Source: Blastocladiella britannica
Taxonomy: Eukaryota > Blastocladiomycota > Blastocladiomycetes > Blastocladiales > Blastocladiaceae
Assembly: GCA_025349905.2 (NCBI GenBank)
Contig: MU624766.1
Span: 1 to 25,219, forward strand
Direction: 5' to 3'
DNA: 25,219 bases
Shown here: one piece after another, positions 11,101-20,744 of the stretch
How positions within the stretch are numbered: the first letter of the stretch is position 1
How the letters are laid out: each line of letters opens with the position of its first letter
Program-made: the position numbers and the translations under genes
Notes under the pieces: generated by a model
Database searches by the model: none
Seen by the model: only the letters and a program-made list of their open reading frames with translations
Told to the model about the DNA's origin: nothing

Positions 11101-13640
11101 TTGCCCTCGGCATTCAGTTCCCGCTCTCGGTCAACGTGCCCTTCATCAACGTGGACGCCAAGTTTGGTCCCATCCCGGCCCTCTCGGTCCAGATCTCGGG
11201 CGTCGTGGTCACCCCTGCCACCAAGGAGCTGTCGCTCGGCGTGCGCATCATTGTGGGCAAGGCTCCCCAGCTTGCCCAGATTGTGGCCAAGGTTGCGTCC
11301 GAGATTGCCGCTGGCAACTTTAACCAGATTGTGACCGTCACCGGCGCCGCGCTCGGCGCATCCGACTCGGACCGCATTGCCACCTTCTCGCGTGTCGCTC
11401 TGCCCATCAACCTGGCGCCGTTCCTCAACAAGGCCGCCCCGGCCCTGCCCTCGACCTCGGAAGCCTCTGGCATCCTGGCCCAGCTCAACCCCCAGGCGTC
11501 GCAGCTCAAGGTCGCCACTCTCCCCAACCGCGTCATTGCCATCTCGGCGCAGGCGTCGTTCGCCAACAACCTGCCCGTGTCGGTCGACGTGGGCTACCTG
11601 TCGGTTGGCGTTGGACTCGATGGCGAGCGCGTGGCCGACATTCGTGTCCGCGGCTTCACCATGAAGCAGGGCCAGAACGGCATCAACCTCGATCTGTCGA
11701 TCCAGCTGTCGCAGGGCAACGCTGACGTCGTTGGCAAGGCGGTCATGGACGTGCTCCAGGGCAAGCTCGACGGCCACCGTGTGACGATTCTCGGCGCGGT
11801 CGTCGGTGCGTCCGAGACCGACAACATCCAGGCGCTGTCGCTGGCGACCATTGACGTTGCGGTTGGCCGCTTGACCACCGCCGACGCGATCGCCAAGCTA
11901 CGCGCGTCGCTTCCGGGCCTGATCACTGGCGCTGCTGGCAACGGCTCGCTGCCGCTGTCGGTCACAGACCTCAAGGTCAACATGGCCAACCCTGGCCCGA
12001 TCATGATCCAGGTTGCCGCCGACCTCAAGACCACGGCCGCCATGGACGTGCAGATTGGCTTCTTCCAGGCCGCGTTTGCGCTCGGCCCCGACCCGGCCTC
12101 GATGCCCAACCCGCCGCTGCTTGCGTTCCAGCTCCGCGGCCTGTCGGTGGCCAACGGCAAGCTCGGTTTGACCGTGGTGCTGAACCTGTTTGATACTGAT
12201 GGCAACGAGAACATTGTTGCGGCCATTGTCGGCGCGGTGCTCGGCGGCCAGCAGCTGCCCGACGTGAACGCCTTTGTTGCTGGCTTCTCGGTCGGTGCCT
12301 CGGACAAGGACAAGTCGGACATTCTCTCCAAGACGGCGCTTGCGCTCCCCGTGCGCTCGATCATCAAGGGCCCCATCACGCTCCCGTCCCTCGGCGACGG
12401 TGCCATGCCCAAGATCACCCCGCAGGACGTGTCGGTGCAGTTTGTCGACAAGTACACGATCCGCGTCGGCGCGTCGGTCTCGATCGACAACCCCACCCCG
12501 CTGTCGCTGTCGGTTGGCTACGTTGCGGCGTCGATTGCGGTCAACGGCATGCCGTTTGGCTCCTTTGCGCTCGACCAGCCCCTGCAGCTGTCGCGTGGTA
12601 CCAACAACCTGGCGCTGTCGGTTCAGATCAACCTCAGCCAGGACCCCAAGCTCGAGGACGCGGTCGCGCAGCTTGTGCAGGCTTTGGTGGCCGGACAGCT
12701 CAAGTCGATCAGTGCCGGCGTCACGGGCCTGGTGGTTGGCGCCAACAAGGATACCGCCACGCACTTGTTTGCCAAGGCGCAGCTCGCGCAGACCATCTCG
12801 CTGACGGGCGTGTCGGTCCCGAGCACGTCGTCCATCAAGTTGGGTCGCGTCAAGGCCGCGCTCGACCAGCAGGGCGCGCACGCCGCGATCCCCGTCGAGC
12901 TCCCCTTCAAGTTCACGCTGTCGGGTCTGTCGACGCTCAACGTCAAGGCTTTCGCCCGTGGTAACCCGCTGGCGATCGTTGCCGTCAGTGGTCTGTCCGC
13001 CGACAAGTCCAACAAGCTCGACTTGAACGCGCAGGTGATTATCGTGCCGCAGGTGGCGGCGCCGGTGCTTTCGGGCGTATACGAGGCGATCAAGGCCGGC
13101 CAGCCGATCTCGGGCCTGTCGATTGGCGCCGTGAACCTTGGCCTGGCCAACGGCGACACGTTCTCGCTTCTGTCCAAGATCTCGGCCGCTCTTCCCGAGA
13201 CCAAGATCGACGACATCAAGTTCCAAGTCAAGGTCCACAACCTGCTGACGCAGGAGCTCGACACCAAGACGCTGCTGAACCTGCCGATTCCCATGGACCT
13301 GGAGGTCGGTGGGCTCAAGTTTGACGTGTTCTCGCCCCGCAAGAAGGCCGGCGAGGTGCACCGCCACCTCACCGTGCACACCGAGGACGGCGGTTTCGTG
13401 GTGCGCATTCACGCCACCCTCGGGTTTGACCTCATTGAGCTCGGCAAGCTGGTCACGTCGATGGAGACCGAGGACAAGTTCCTCAAGAACTTCCAGGTGT
13501 CCACCATGGACGACAAGCCGATCGCCTGGGCGAACACCGTCTTCAACGCGATCAACATCCGCCTCAAGCCCCAGTGGGTCGGCGTGCCGTTCGGAATTGG
13601 CCGCCCCGCGTTTGATTCGCCCGGAGATGTCGACAACTAA
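5195..13640 (+). CDS. giant single-pass membrane protein with tandem LEA-2/Tag1-like modules
   Basis: Exons 5195..5502, 5666..5843, 5919..6237 and 6307..13640 give 2712 residues. Residues 1-80 are a soluble Ala/Pro/acidic segment ending in RTRRRK. Residues about 82-103 are one hydrophobic helix, and everything after it is predicted to face the lumen or exterior (positive-inside; at least ten N-x-S/T sites). From about residue 310 onward the chain is built of about 15 copies of a roughly 152-residue unit. Each has an N-terminal strand like NPLPVSIDIGYL (the NP motif of LEA-2/WHy beta-sandwiches), then VxINGL, and a second half of the form VTGLxLGxSPxDxI..FSxVxLPL. A more diverged module lies at residues 104-270 and a capping domain at the C-terminus. 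Known relatives by architecture are fungal DUF3712/Tag1 and the LEA-2 proteins Vac7 and TMEM106B, proposed to bind lipid. I infer a vacuolar or cell-surface location; function is unproven. The 7.3-kb last exon has no intron and extreme C/G-ending codon bias, suggesting strong expression. Confidence 0.85.
5503..5665 (+). other. long first intron of the LEA-2 repeat gene
   Basis: This 163-nt phase-2 intron (donor GTACGT, acceptor ATGAAG) interrupts the codon directly after the transmembrane helix. It is about twice the length of any other intron here. It has no stop in the entering frame, so retention would read on to a stop at 5821 in a shifted frame. Confidence 0.7.
6430..13400 (+). repeat. 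protein-level tandem array of ~152-residue modules
   Basis: Module starts, judged from the NPLPVSI-like strand, fall near 6450, 6960, 7405, 7873, 8355, 8833, 9297, 9750, 10190, 10640, 11101, 11552, 12020, 12480 and 12895, with a weaker one near 13280. Mean spacing is about 455 nt. The copies are diverged at DNA level but keep the strand pattern and the LGxSPxD motif. This indicates old duplications held by selection rather than recent expansion. Confidence 0.8.
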
Positions 13641-13669
13641 TCCCCCATTTGTGTCTTTGTTCTTTGAAA

Positions 13670-13675
13670 TTTATT
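13670..13675 (-). terminator. AATAAA polyadenylation signal for the Hpc2 gene
   Basis: TTTATT on the + strand gives AATAAA on the minus strand, 57 nt past the Hpc2 stop. It lies only 30 bp beyond the LEA-2 gene's stop codon on the other strand. The two convergent 3' UTRs must therefore overlap or abut within the 91-bp gap (13641-13731). Confidence 0.5.
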
Positions 13676-13731
13676 TCTCTTTGCTTTATACTTCTGTGTG
13701 CCATTGAAAAAAATAGAATACTTTACTTTCA

Positions 13732-16676
13732 CTATGCGCTTGGCTGCTTATGCCCACCGCCTCCGATCGGCTGCATGGGCGGTGGTACACTAAATCCATG
13801 TGTTGTGGTCGCGATCATTGAAGCCGTTGCTGGGAGAGCCAGTGGTGGAGTCGCGTGAAGTGCCGCAGCGATCGGGCCGACTGGCATAGGCACTCCTGCT
13901 GCTGCCGCCGTTGTTGCCGAGCCTGGAGGAGATCCACCATTGCTGTGAAGTGCGTTCTTGGCAGTAGTCATGAGCGGAGACGGAAACGCCAGTCTGGTAG
14001 TGGTCAGGTTCGGTGGCGTGGTTTCCCGTCCGCCGCCAGCGGTAACAACAACGGCGCGTGGGCTGCTTGTGCCACCGAACAACGACGATGTGGTGGTAGC
14101 CAATGAGGGCAACGGGCTAGCAGCCCATGAAGGAGCAACAGAAGTTGGTGGCGGAAACAGCGCCGCTGAAGCGCCGAGCGGTGACTTGGTTCCGAGCGGC
14201 GACGACCGGGCCGCGATCGGGGTCAATGCACCGCCTGCTGCCGCCGCGCGAGCTGCCAGGGACGGCGACGGCGCGTGTGTGATGCGCGGCGGAAGGACCA
14301 GCGGCGATCGTTGCTGTTGCGGCTGCAATGATGGGTCGGGTCGTGCGCGCTTAGGTGTTGGCTCCAGAGACGAAGCTGGTGTTGTAGCTGGCGTTCCGGG
14401 CGGCACTGGCGGAGGAAGAGTAGGCAGAGCAGACACCACCACAGACGATGATGCGTCACCGGATCCGCGGCGCCTCTTGGCGGTCGTGGTCGATTTGGGC
14501 ACCGCGCTGCTCGTCTTTTCGGCCGGCAATGTCACCACCGATGACGAAGTCGCTGCCGCTGATGCCTTTTTCTTTTTCGCAGCCGCCCCAGTTCCTGCCG
14601 CAGATACAGGTGGCCCACTGGGTGGCAGCGGTTCGGGATCAAAGTCGTTGTCGGTCATGTCCAGCTCGTCGTAGTACGCGAGCCCCGAAATGTCCGAGTA
14701 CTTGATGTAGTCGGGTGGGAACAGGGCTTTCACCCGGCCCAGAACGATCTTGATCACGGTCTCGCGCTTGACCACGATGCGTTCGCGGGGCTTGAGCGAG
14801 CCGTGCAGCGCCGACGACCAGGCGCGCAGCATGTGCGCAAAGAGTTCGGTTTTCACCATGTCTGTCAGCGTCGCCTTGCATTGGGCTGTTAGCGGGCGGC
14901 GGCGTCGGGCTGATTTGTATCACATAGGAAATGAGTCAAAACACAGAAAAAATGAAAAATGTAACAATGTACCGCGCTGGGGATCCCCATTGGATTCGGC
15001 GATTTGCGCCAGCCGTGCCCGCTCGTCCTCGAACTCTTTCACTTCGTTGGCGCACCCCGTCATGGTTTGCAGGAGCCCAACCCACATCACTTGCTCGACC
15101 ACTTCCTCCACGTACCGCTCGACAAAGTTGCGCGCAATGTACCGTTTCACCGTGAACAGGTTGTACGGCATGCACACAAACACCGCGTGCAGGAACGCGC
15201 CGCTCGGGACCGTCGGAGACGCGTCCCAGTACGCGCGCGTAGCATTGTACCAAGGCTCCTTGAGGGTGGGCGGAAAGACCTTCTTTTCGGTCCAGTCGGC
15301 GGCCGCCGCCAGACGTCGGAACGTTTTCAGGGGCGCCACCACTGGCGTGGGGACGTACTTGATCAGGTGCGCAAAGACCGCCTCGCGGTCCGACTCGGAG
15401 GGCGTGCCAGGTGGCGTGGGTGGGTCCAGCGTGCGCAAAACCATATATTTGCCTCGTCGCGCCGTCGTGGCGGCTGGCGCTGATGTTGGTGCGGCTGATG
15501 GTGCCATGGGCGAGGTAGCACATGCAGCAGAGGCCGAATCACCAGCCCGCTTGGTTGCCGCGCCTACCGCCGCAACGGGAGATGGCTCGGCGGAGAAGGA
15601 AGCGGCCTGTTTTTTAGTTGCCTTGGCGGCAGGCACAGACCCGCTCGCGCTAATCGACGGGGCAACGATCGCCAGCTCTGGTAAACCGGCACCGCCGTCG
15701 TCGGAATCCGCACTATTTTTTTTGCACACTGTCAGCTGAGAATCCTCAATAAAAAAAGGGATAATGCATACACGACGTCGTCGTACAAGGGTACGACCTC
15801 GACAGGCCCCGTACACATGAACCATCCCTGGCGCACGGGCTGCATGAGGCCCAAGTTGCCGTCAAACTCGCCCGCATCGTCAATGAACGGGTCGGCGCTA
15901 TCGTACCACTCGTTGTCATCCTTGCGTTTCCGTGGCGGAGCGCGCTTCTTGGCCTTCCCGTTACTGCTGCTGTTGGCGTACTTGGACTCGAGCGCCTTGA
16001 AAAAATCGAGCTGCCCGCCAATCGATGATCCTGCAGTTCTCTGGTCGCTATCGCTACCGCCATCATCATCATCTTCGTCATCGTCATCGTCATCGTCGTC
16101 GTCATCATCCACTCCGGGCCGTCGAACTATAAACTCGGCGGGCAGTACGCCCCCGTGGCGAGCGCGGATCAGACGGTGCGCGTGCAGGACGCGTGGCTGT
16201 GCGCGCTCGTCGTTGATAGCCACGGCTTTACGTGACGGGCGGCCCGGCAATGATGCGGCGACTCCCGGCACCAGGAGCGCCGGTAAAGGGACCGTGGTCG
16301 GATAAATGTAGCTCTCGGCCACCAGAAGACGCGGCGGCGGCGGTGGTGGTAGTGGTGGTGGTTGCTGCACTACCGCGGCGGCATTAGTGTTGTCCGGGTT
16401 ATTGGCCGCTGTCGTCGCCATCGGATCGTCCGTGTTGTCCTCTTCGTCGATGGTGTCGTCGGTGCCCGAGACGGCGAGCACAGCAGACGTCGGGCGTTCC
16501 GTATCGGACGAAGAAGCATCGTCGTCATTGTCATTGTTATCGTTGTCGCTGGCCTCGGACGATGCGTCTGATCCAGACGACGATACCTCAAGTGGCCCGC
16601 TTGGGAGCAAGATGGGCGGCGCTGAGATCGCGTCCACGTCCATGGCGTCGTCGTCGTCCTTGTTTTTGTTGTCCAT
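13732..16676 (-). CDS. HPC2: Hpc2/ubinuclein, HIRA histone-chaperone complex subunit
   Basis: Three exons on the minus strand: complement of 15774..16676, 14973..15735 and 13732..14885, giving 939 residues. Residues about 250-300 match the Hpc2-related domain: YDSADPFIDDAGEFD followed by GWFMCTGPVEV (compare the family's YD..D.FIDD.E.YD then GFYINTG). This domain recognises H3.3-H4 in the HIRA complex, which deposits histones independently of replication. Residues about 440-630 match the ubinuclein middle domain, including GAFLHAVFVCMP and, across intron 2, VKALFPPDYIKYSDISG. The N-terminus is acidic and Ser-rich with a poly-Asp run near residue 190-205 (GAY triplets, about 16066-16109). The C-terminal ~300 residues are Ser/Pro/Ala/Thr low complexity. 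Intron 1 is only 38 nt and its donor GTGTAT is chosen because it alone keeps frame in phase 0; a better-looking GTATGC two bases on would hit a stop. Confidence 0.88.
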
Positions 16677-16777
16677 TTTTTTTTAAAGATTTTTTAAATT
16701 GTTTTGAAGGACACTCCTGTCACATCCAATCCGGAAATCCAAGGAAATGGGAACAAAGCTGAAACAACATGATCTCG

Positions 16778-16802
16778 ATCCTGTACAACTGCTGTACAGG
16801 AT
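16778..16802. promoter_or_regulatory. perfect inverted repeat ATCCTGTACA-N5-TGTACAGGAT
   Basis: Two 10-bp arms (16778-16787 and 16793-16802) are exact reverse complements around a 5-bp spacer (ACTGC). The centre lies about 115 bp upstream of the Hpc2 start codon. It could be a binding site for a dimeric factor or a hairpin in the 5' UTR. The DNA symmetry is certain; the function is inferred. Confidence 0.5.
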
Positions 16803-17041
16803 TGCCAAAAGGAAAGGCAAATCGAGAGCGGGTGGGGTATAAGCACAGTTGGAAGGTAGAAGGGGGGTTTGGGGTGGGCCAACTTATGACAGGGCCCGAG
16901 GGAAAGAAGAAAAGAAAAAGCAGGAAAAAGAAAAGGAGAGCGAGGAGCGACAGAGAGGAGATCGAGAGAGAAAAGTAAAAACAAAGTGCTCAACCCAGCA
17001 GTCGACATGATCACCGACGAGAGCGACCACCCCACAATCCA

Positions 17042-17170
17042 TTCCGTTGGAAAAGTGTTTTGTAAGTCCATTGGAAAAGGTGATCAAGTCCGATTCCTGA
17101 GGAAAATGAAGAAAACATCCAAAGGAAACATGACAGTGTCAAAGGCTTAGCCAGGCATCAATCCAGCGGA
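17042..17170. promoter_or_regulatory. cluster of five TCC-N3-GGA dyads
   Basis: Sites are at 17043-17051 (within TTCCGTTGGAA), 17067-17075, 17095-17103 (within TTCCTGAGGAA), 17118-17126 and 17162-17170. Spacings are 24, 28, 23 and 44 bp. The cluster lies past the kinase poly(A) signal and 370-500 bp upstream of the Hpc2 ATG. Confidence 0.4.
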
Positions 17171-17183
17171 AAAAAGTGGGATT

Positions 17184-17189
17184 TTTATT
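17184..17189 (-). terminator. AATAAA polyadenylation signal for the LAMMER kinase
   Basis: TTTATT on the + strand reads AATAAA on the minus strand, about 150 nt after the kinase stop at 17339. Confidence 0.45.
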
Positions 17190-17338
17190 GCGGAATCGGA
17201 CTCAAGTTCAATAGATTCTGGGTGATGTTACAGTTTCCTGCGGATAGTACCTTGCCCTGTTTAATCTGAAGCTTTTGACAGTTCTCCGCCGGGTTTTGTT
17301 CCGACTCTCCCCAGCCGTGAAGAGAGAACACATATTTT

Positions 17339-20300
17339 TCACCGGCCGTCCGACCCGCGCGCCGACCCTTGATCCGCGCCGCCATTACTGGGCCCACCGC
17401 CGCCGCCGCCCCGTTGCATCGGCAAGTGCTGCAACGGGTACGCTGGCGCCCCTTGTCCCCTACCCGCCGCCGCGGCCGCTGCCGCTGTAGCTGCCGCCAC
17501 TGCCGCCACCGAGTACTGCTGCTGTTGCTGTTGCTGGTGATGGTGCTGGCGAAGTGCTGCAGCCACCAACACGTCCTGCTGCGACGGCATCGCGTACCCT
17601 CCCCCAGCACCCCCACCAGACCCAGCTGCTGCTGCTGCCGCCGCCGCTGCAACCGCCACGGCCGCATGCTGCTGGTGCTGCTGGTACTGCGCGTACTGTT
17701 GCTGGTACTGCACGTACTGCTGCTGGTACTGGTGGTGCGCGGCGTACTGTTGCTGCTGTTGCTGCTGCGGGTGCTGCTGCTGGTGGTGCAGCAGCTGCAT
17801 TGGGTGCTGGTGTCCGGTGGTTGTCGGGCGTGCCGCCGCCGTCATGGCCGCGGCGGTCTGGTACGCCGACGCGGGCGACGTGTACCCAGACCCACCGCCG
17901 CCACCGCCACCGCTACTGCCACCGCTCGGGCCGTACGGGTACGGCACCGATGCCGTGTAGTACCGAGCCGATGACGTTGCCGATGCTGCTGCGGTCGCAT
18001 CCACGGGCGCAACGGTGGCCCCCAGATCCGGGCGATGGTCGGTGTGGTCGTCGTTGGTCGCTGCGCCTAAAGCGAACCCGGACTCGCGCTCCAGCTGCAA
18101 CTTGAGTTCGGCCCGCGATGGTGGTTGCGCTGCTGGTGCCGGTGGCGGGACCGCGGCAGAGGTAGTCGCAGTGGCCGAAGACATGCCCAGCCCGCTCGAC
18201 CACGTTGCGTTACCACCAGTAGCACCAGCACCGGCTCGACCGTCAGGAAGCTGGCGGGGACCAAGCGCGCCACCCGCCGGCGACTGCGTAGCCGCCGCAT
18301 GGTACGCTGCCGCGGCTGCCACCAACGCCGGGCTCTCTGAGTACCCCGCCCCCGCCCCCGCCGCCACCGCTACGGGTGCCATCGGTCCCGCGTTCGGTGC
18401 TTGATGGTGCTGCAGGTGATGGTGCATCAACATCTGCTGCTGCTGCTGTTGCTGTTGCATCTGCAACTGCTGGTGATGGTGATACGCGGCCGCAAACTGC
18501 TGCTGCTGATGGTGCTGCTGCTGGACCATGATCGCCTGCAACTGCCGCTGCTGCTCGCGGTGCTGCCGCATGCGGCGGTGCGGGTGCGCCACGCCCTCAA
18601 AGAACTTCATCGCCAGCGCATCGGACGCGGTCACGCGGTACGTCGGGTCGAACCGCAAAAGCGACCGGACCAAGTGCATGAAATCGGCGACGGTCGGGGC
18701 CGGAGTGGTGGTGGGTGGTGGAGGAACGTAGACCACGGGGTCGCCGCCAGTCACGGACGCCGGGAGGACCACGGGCGGGAGCGTGGTCGGGTGGTCGCCG
18801 GCTCCAGCGGCACTGGGCGTGGATCGAGCCGAGCCATCAACGAGCGCCGGCGACGCCTGGTGCGACGAGGCCGTCGCCTGCGATTGCAATTGGTGCGGGT
18901 GCTGCTGGGGTGACGGAAGCACGACAGGCGGCGGCGGCGGCGCCGTGACCACGACGTGCGCGTTGGCCATGGCCGTTCGAGGCAAGTCGCAGATCTCGCC
19001 CAGCGTCTTCAACCCCTTCACGAACTTGACCGCATCTTTTTTCGTCTCGTGGCCAGGGAACGCCACCTGACAGACCGAGACCGGGCGAGTCCCTCCCCGG
19101 GCGTCCGATGCCGCCACTTGCTTGGGAGCGCCAAACCACTGGTTGCGTTTCTTGCACCGGCGGACCAGGTCCTCGGGGAACATGCCCAAGATCGCTTCCA
19201 TCATGGCCAAGTGCTCCAAGTTCTCGTGGGTCTGGAACACGGCTTCACCAATCAAGAGCTCGACAAGAATGCACCCGACGGACCACAGGTCGCACGCGAA
19301 CGACCAGCCCAACTCAAGAATGATTTCGGGCGCGCGGTAGTGCCGGGTCGAGACCACGGCCGACTTGTACCCGTTGTCGTAGGCCGCGGATCCAAAGTCG
19401 ATCACTTTGATGAAGAAGGATTTCAGAACACGTTGCGTCGAGTACGATTTCACGGGCACGCGTTTCGAAATGTACACGTGCGTGGTCAGCGGCGGGGTGG
19501 TGAAGGTGTGGTCGGCCGACAGCAGCAGGATGTTTTCTTATAATGATTTGGTGAGTTGTTTGAATGATGAATATACAACGGAAAAGCATACCAGGCTTGA
19601 GATCGGTGTGCACGATCCGTAGTCGATGCAAGAACGCAATCGAGTCCAGGATCTGCAACCCAAACTCGCGCACCTGCGCCAGCGTAAACGGTTGGAAATA
19701 GTTTTCCTTGAGAAAGTCAAACAGCGACGGGCCGTGCAGCGGGAACACCATGCACTTGTGGTTGCGGTGGTCAAAGTCGTTGAGCAGTTGGATGCATTGG
19801 CTAAATTTTTTTTTTTTTTGGGTCTGGTGAGTGTATTTCAACATGTGAAAATGTGTTAAGAACCGTACTGCTTGTTGTCTGGATCATGTTTGCGCAGCGT
19901 CCGCAACACCGCAATCTCGCCGGCCGCCGCCTCGCGGTACTTTTGAATGGCGCGCACAATCTTTACCGCCACCCGGTTGTTGGTCCGCAGGTCCGTGCAG
20001 TCGGCGACTTTGCCGAACGTGCCCTGGCCCAGAAGTTTGGAAACCGAATCTTTATTTTCAGAAATGGGTGAGTCGCCTTAAATCGTCATGGAAGAAATGA
20101 GGAAGTGTACACTTGGTGCTCAGGTGCTGGTCAACCACAATATCCCCCTTGACAATAACGTAATGCCCGTCCTTGTCGTCGCACGACTGCTGCTGCTGCT
20201 GTTGATGCGATGACACATTCGAAGTCGACGCGGGCTTGGCACCGCTGGCGGCAGCTACCGCGCGTGTAGGTTGCTGCTTGGACGACGACGAAGCACCCGC

Positions 20301-20706
20301 CGCCGCCGGCTGTTGCTTATGAGTGGATCGGGTTGTCGCAGTCGACGACGATGATGGGGCCGTAGGCGGAAGCACCGGCACAGCAGCCGTCGCAGTCGCA
20401 GTCGCGGCAGGACCAAGCACAGCCATATACGCCGCCCGTTGTTGCTGTTGCTGAAGTTGCAGGTGCTGCTGGCTCCCGTGTGGTGCAGGCGGCAAGTGGT
20501 ATTGCGGTGGCAAGTGGTACTGTTGCTGTTGAGAGTACTGCTGCTGTCGCAATTGGAGAAGCTGCTGCTGCTGGTGCTGGTGGTGGAGCGCCGCCGTCGC
20601 CGGGTCCAGCCCAGTGCCACTGCCGCCGGTAGCGGACATGGAGCTGACGGGTGGGGGCGCGTGCAGTGCCACCGGCGGCGGCGGCGGTCGATCGGTACTA
20701 CTGGCA

Positions 20707-20744
<38 letters not shown>

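Larger units (their letters stand above)
16677..17338. promoter_or_regulatory. intergenic region: kinase 3' end and Hpc2 promoter
   Basis: A 662-bp stretch between two minus-strand genes, with no convincing ORF. In transcription order it holds the kinase poly(A) signal (17184-17189), a set of five TCC-N3-GGA dyads (17042-17170), a purine-rich stretch on the + strand (about 16890-16985), a perfect 10-bp inverted repeat (16778-16802) and an AT-rich leader just before the Hpc2 ATG. Confidence 0.5.

Noticed and set aside
7305..11777. A 1490-codon open frame antisense to the LEA-2 repeat gene
   Set aside because: It mirrors the C/G-ending codon bias of the sense gene, which removes antisense stops. 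The translation is Arg/Gly/Asp/Val/His-rich with no fold or family. The sense frame has clear repeats.
11898..13412. A second long antisense frame in the same exon
   Set aside because: Same cause and same amino-acid skew as the larger shadow.
13958..14674. Plus-strand frame over the Hpc2 C-terminal exon
   Set aside because: The minus frame continues the ubinuclein middle domain through intron 2. The plus reading is low complexity created by the Ser/Thr/Pro codons opposite.
16021..16120. TCA/TCG triplet tract as a possible non-coding microsatellite
   Set aside because: It is the poly-Asp coding region of Hpc2 on the minus strand and is in frame.
16769..16978. + strand Lys/Arg-rich ORF in the purine-rich stretch
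   Set aside because: Arises from an AG-rich tract; no homology, and composition is unlike the real genes.
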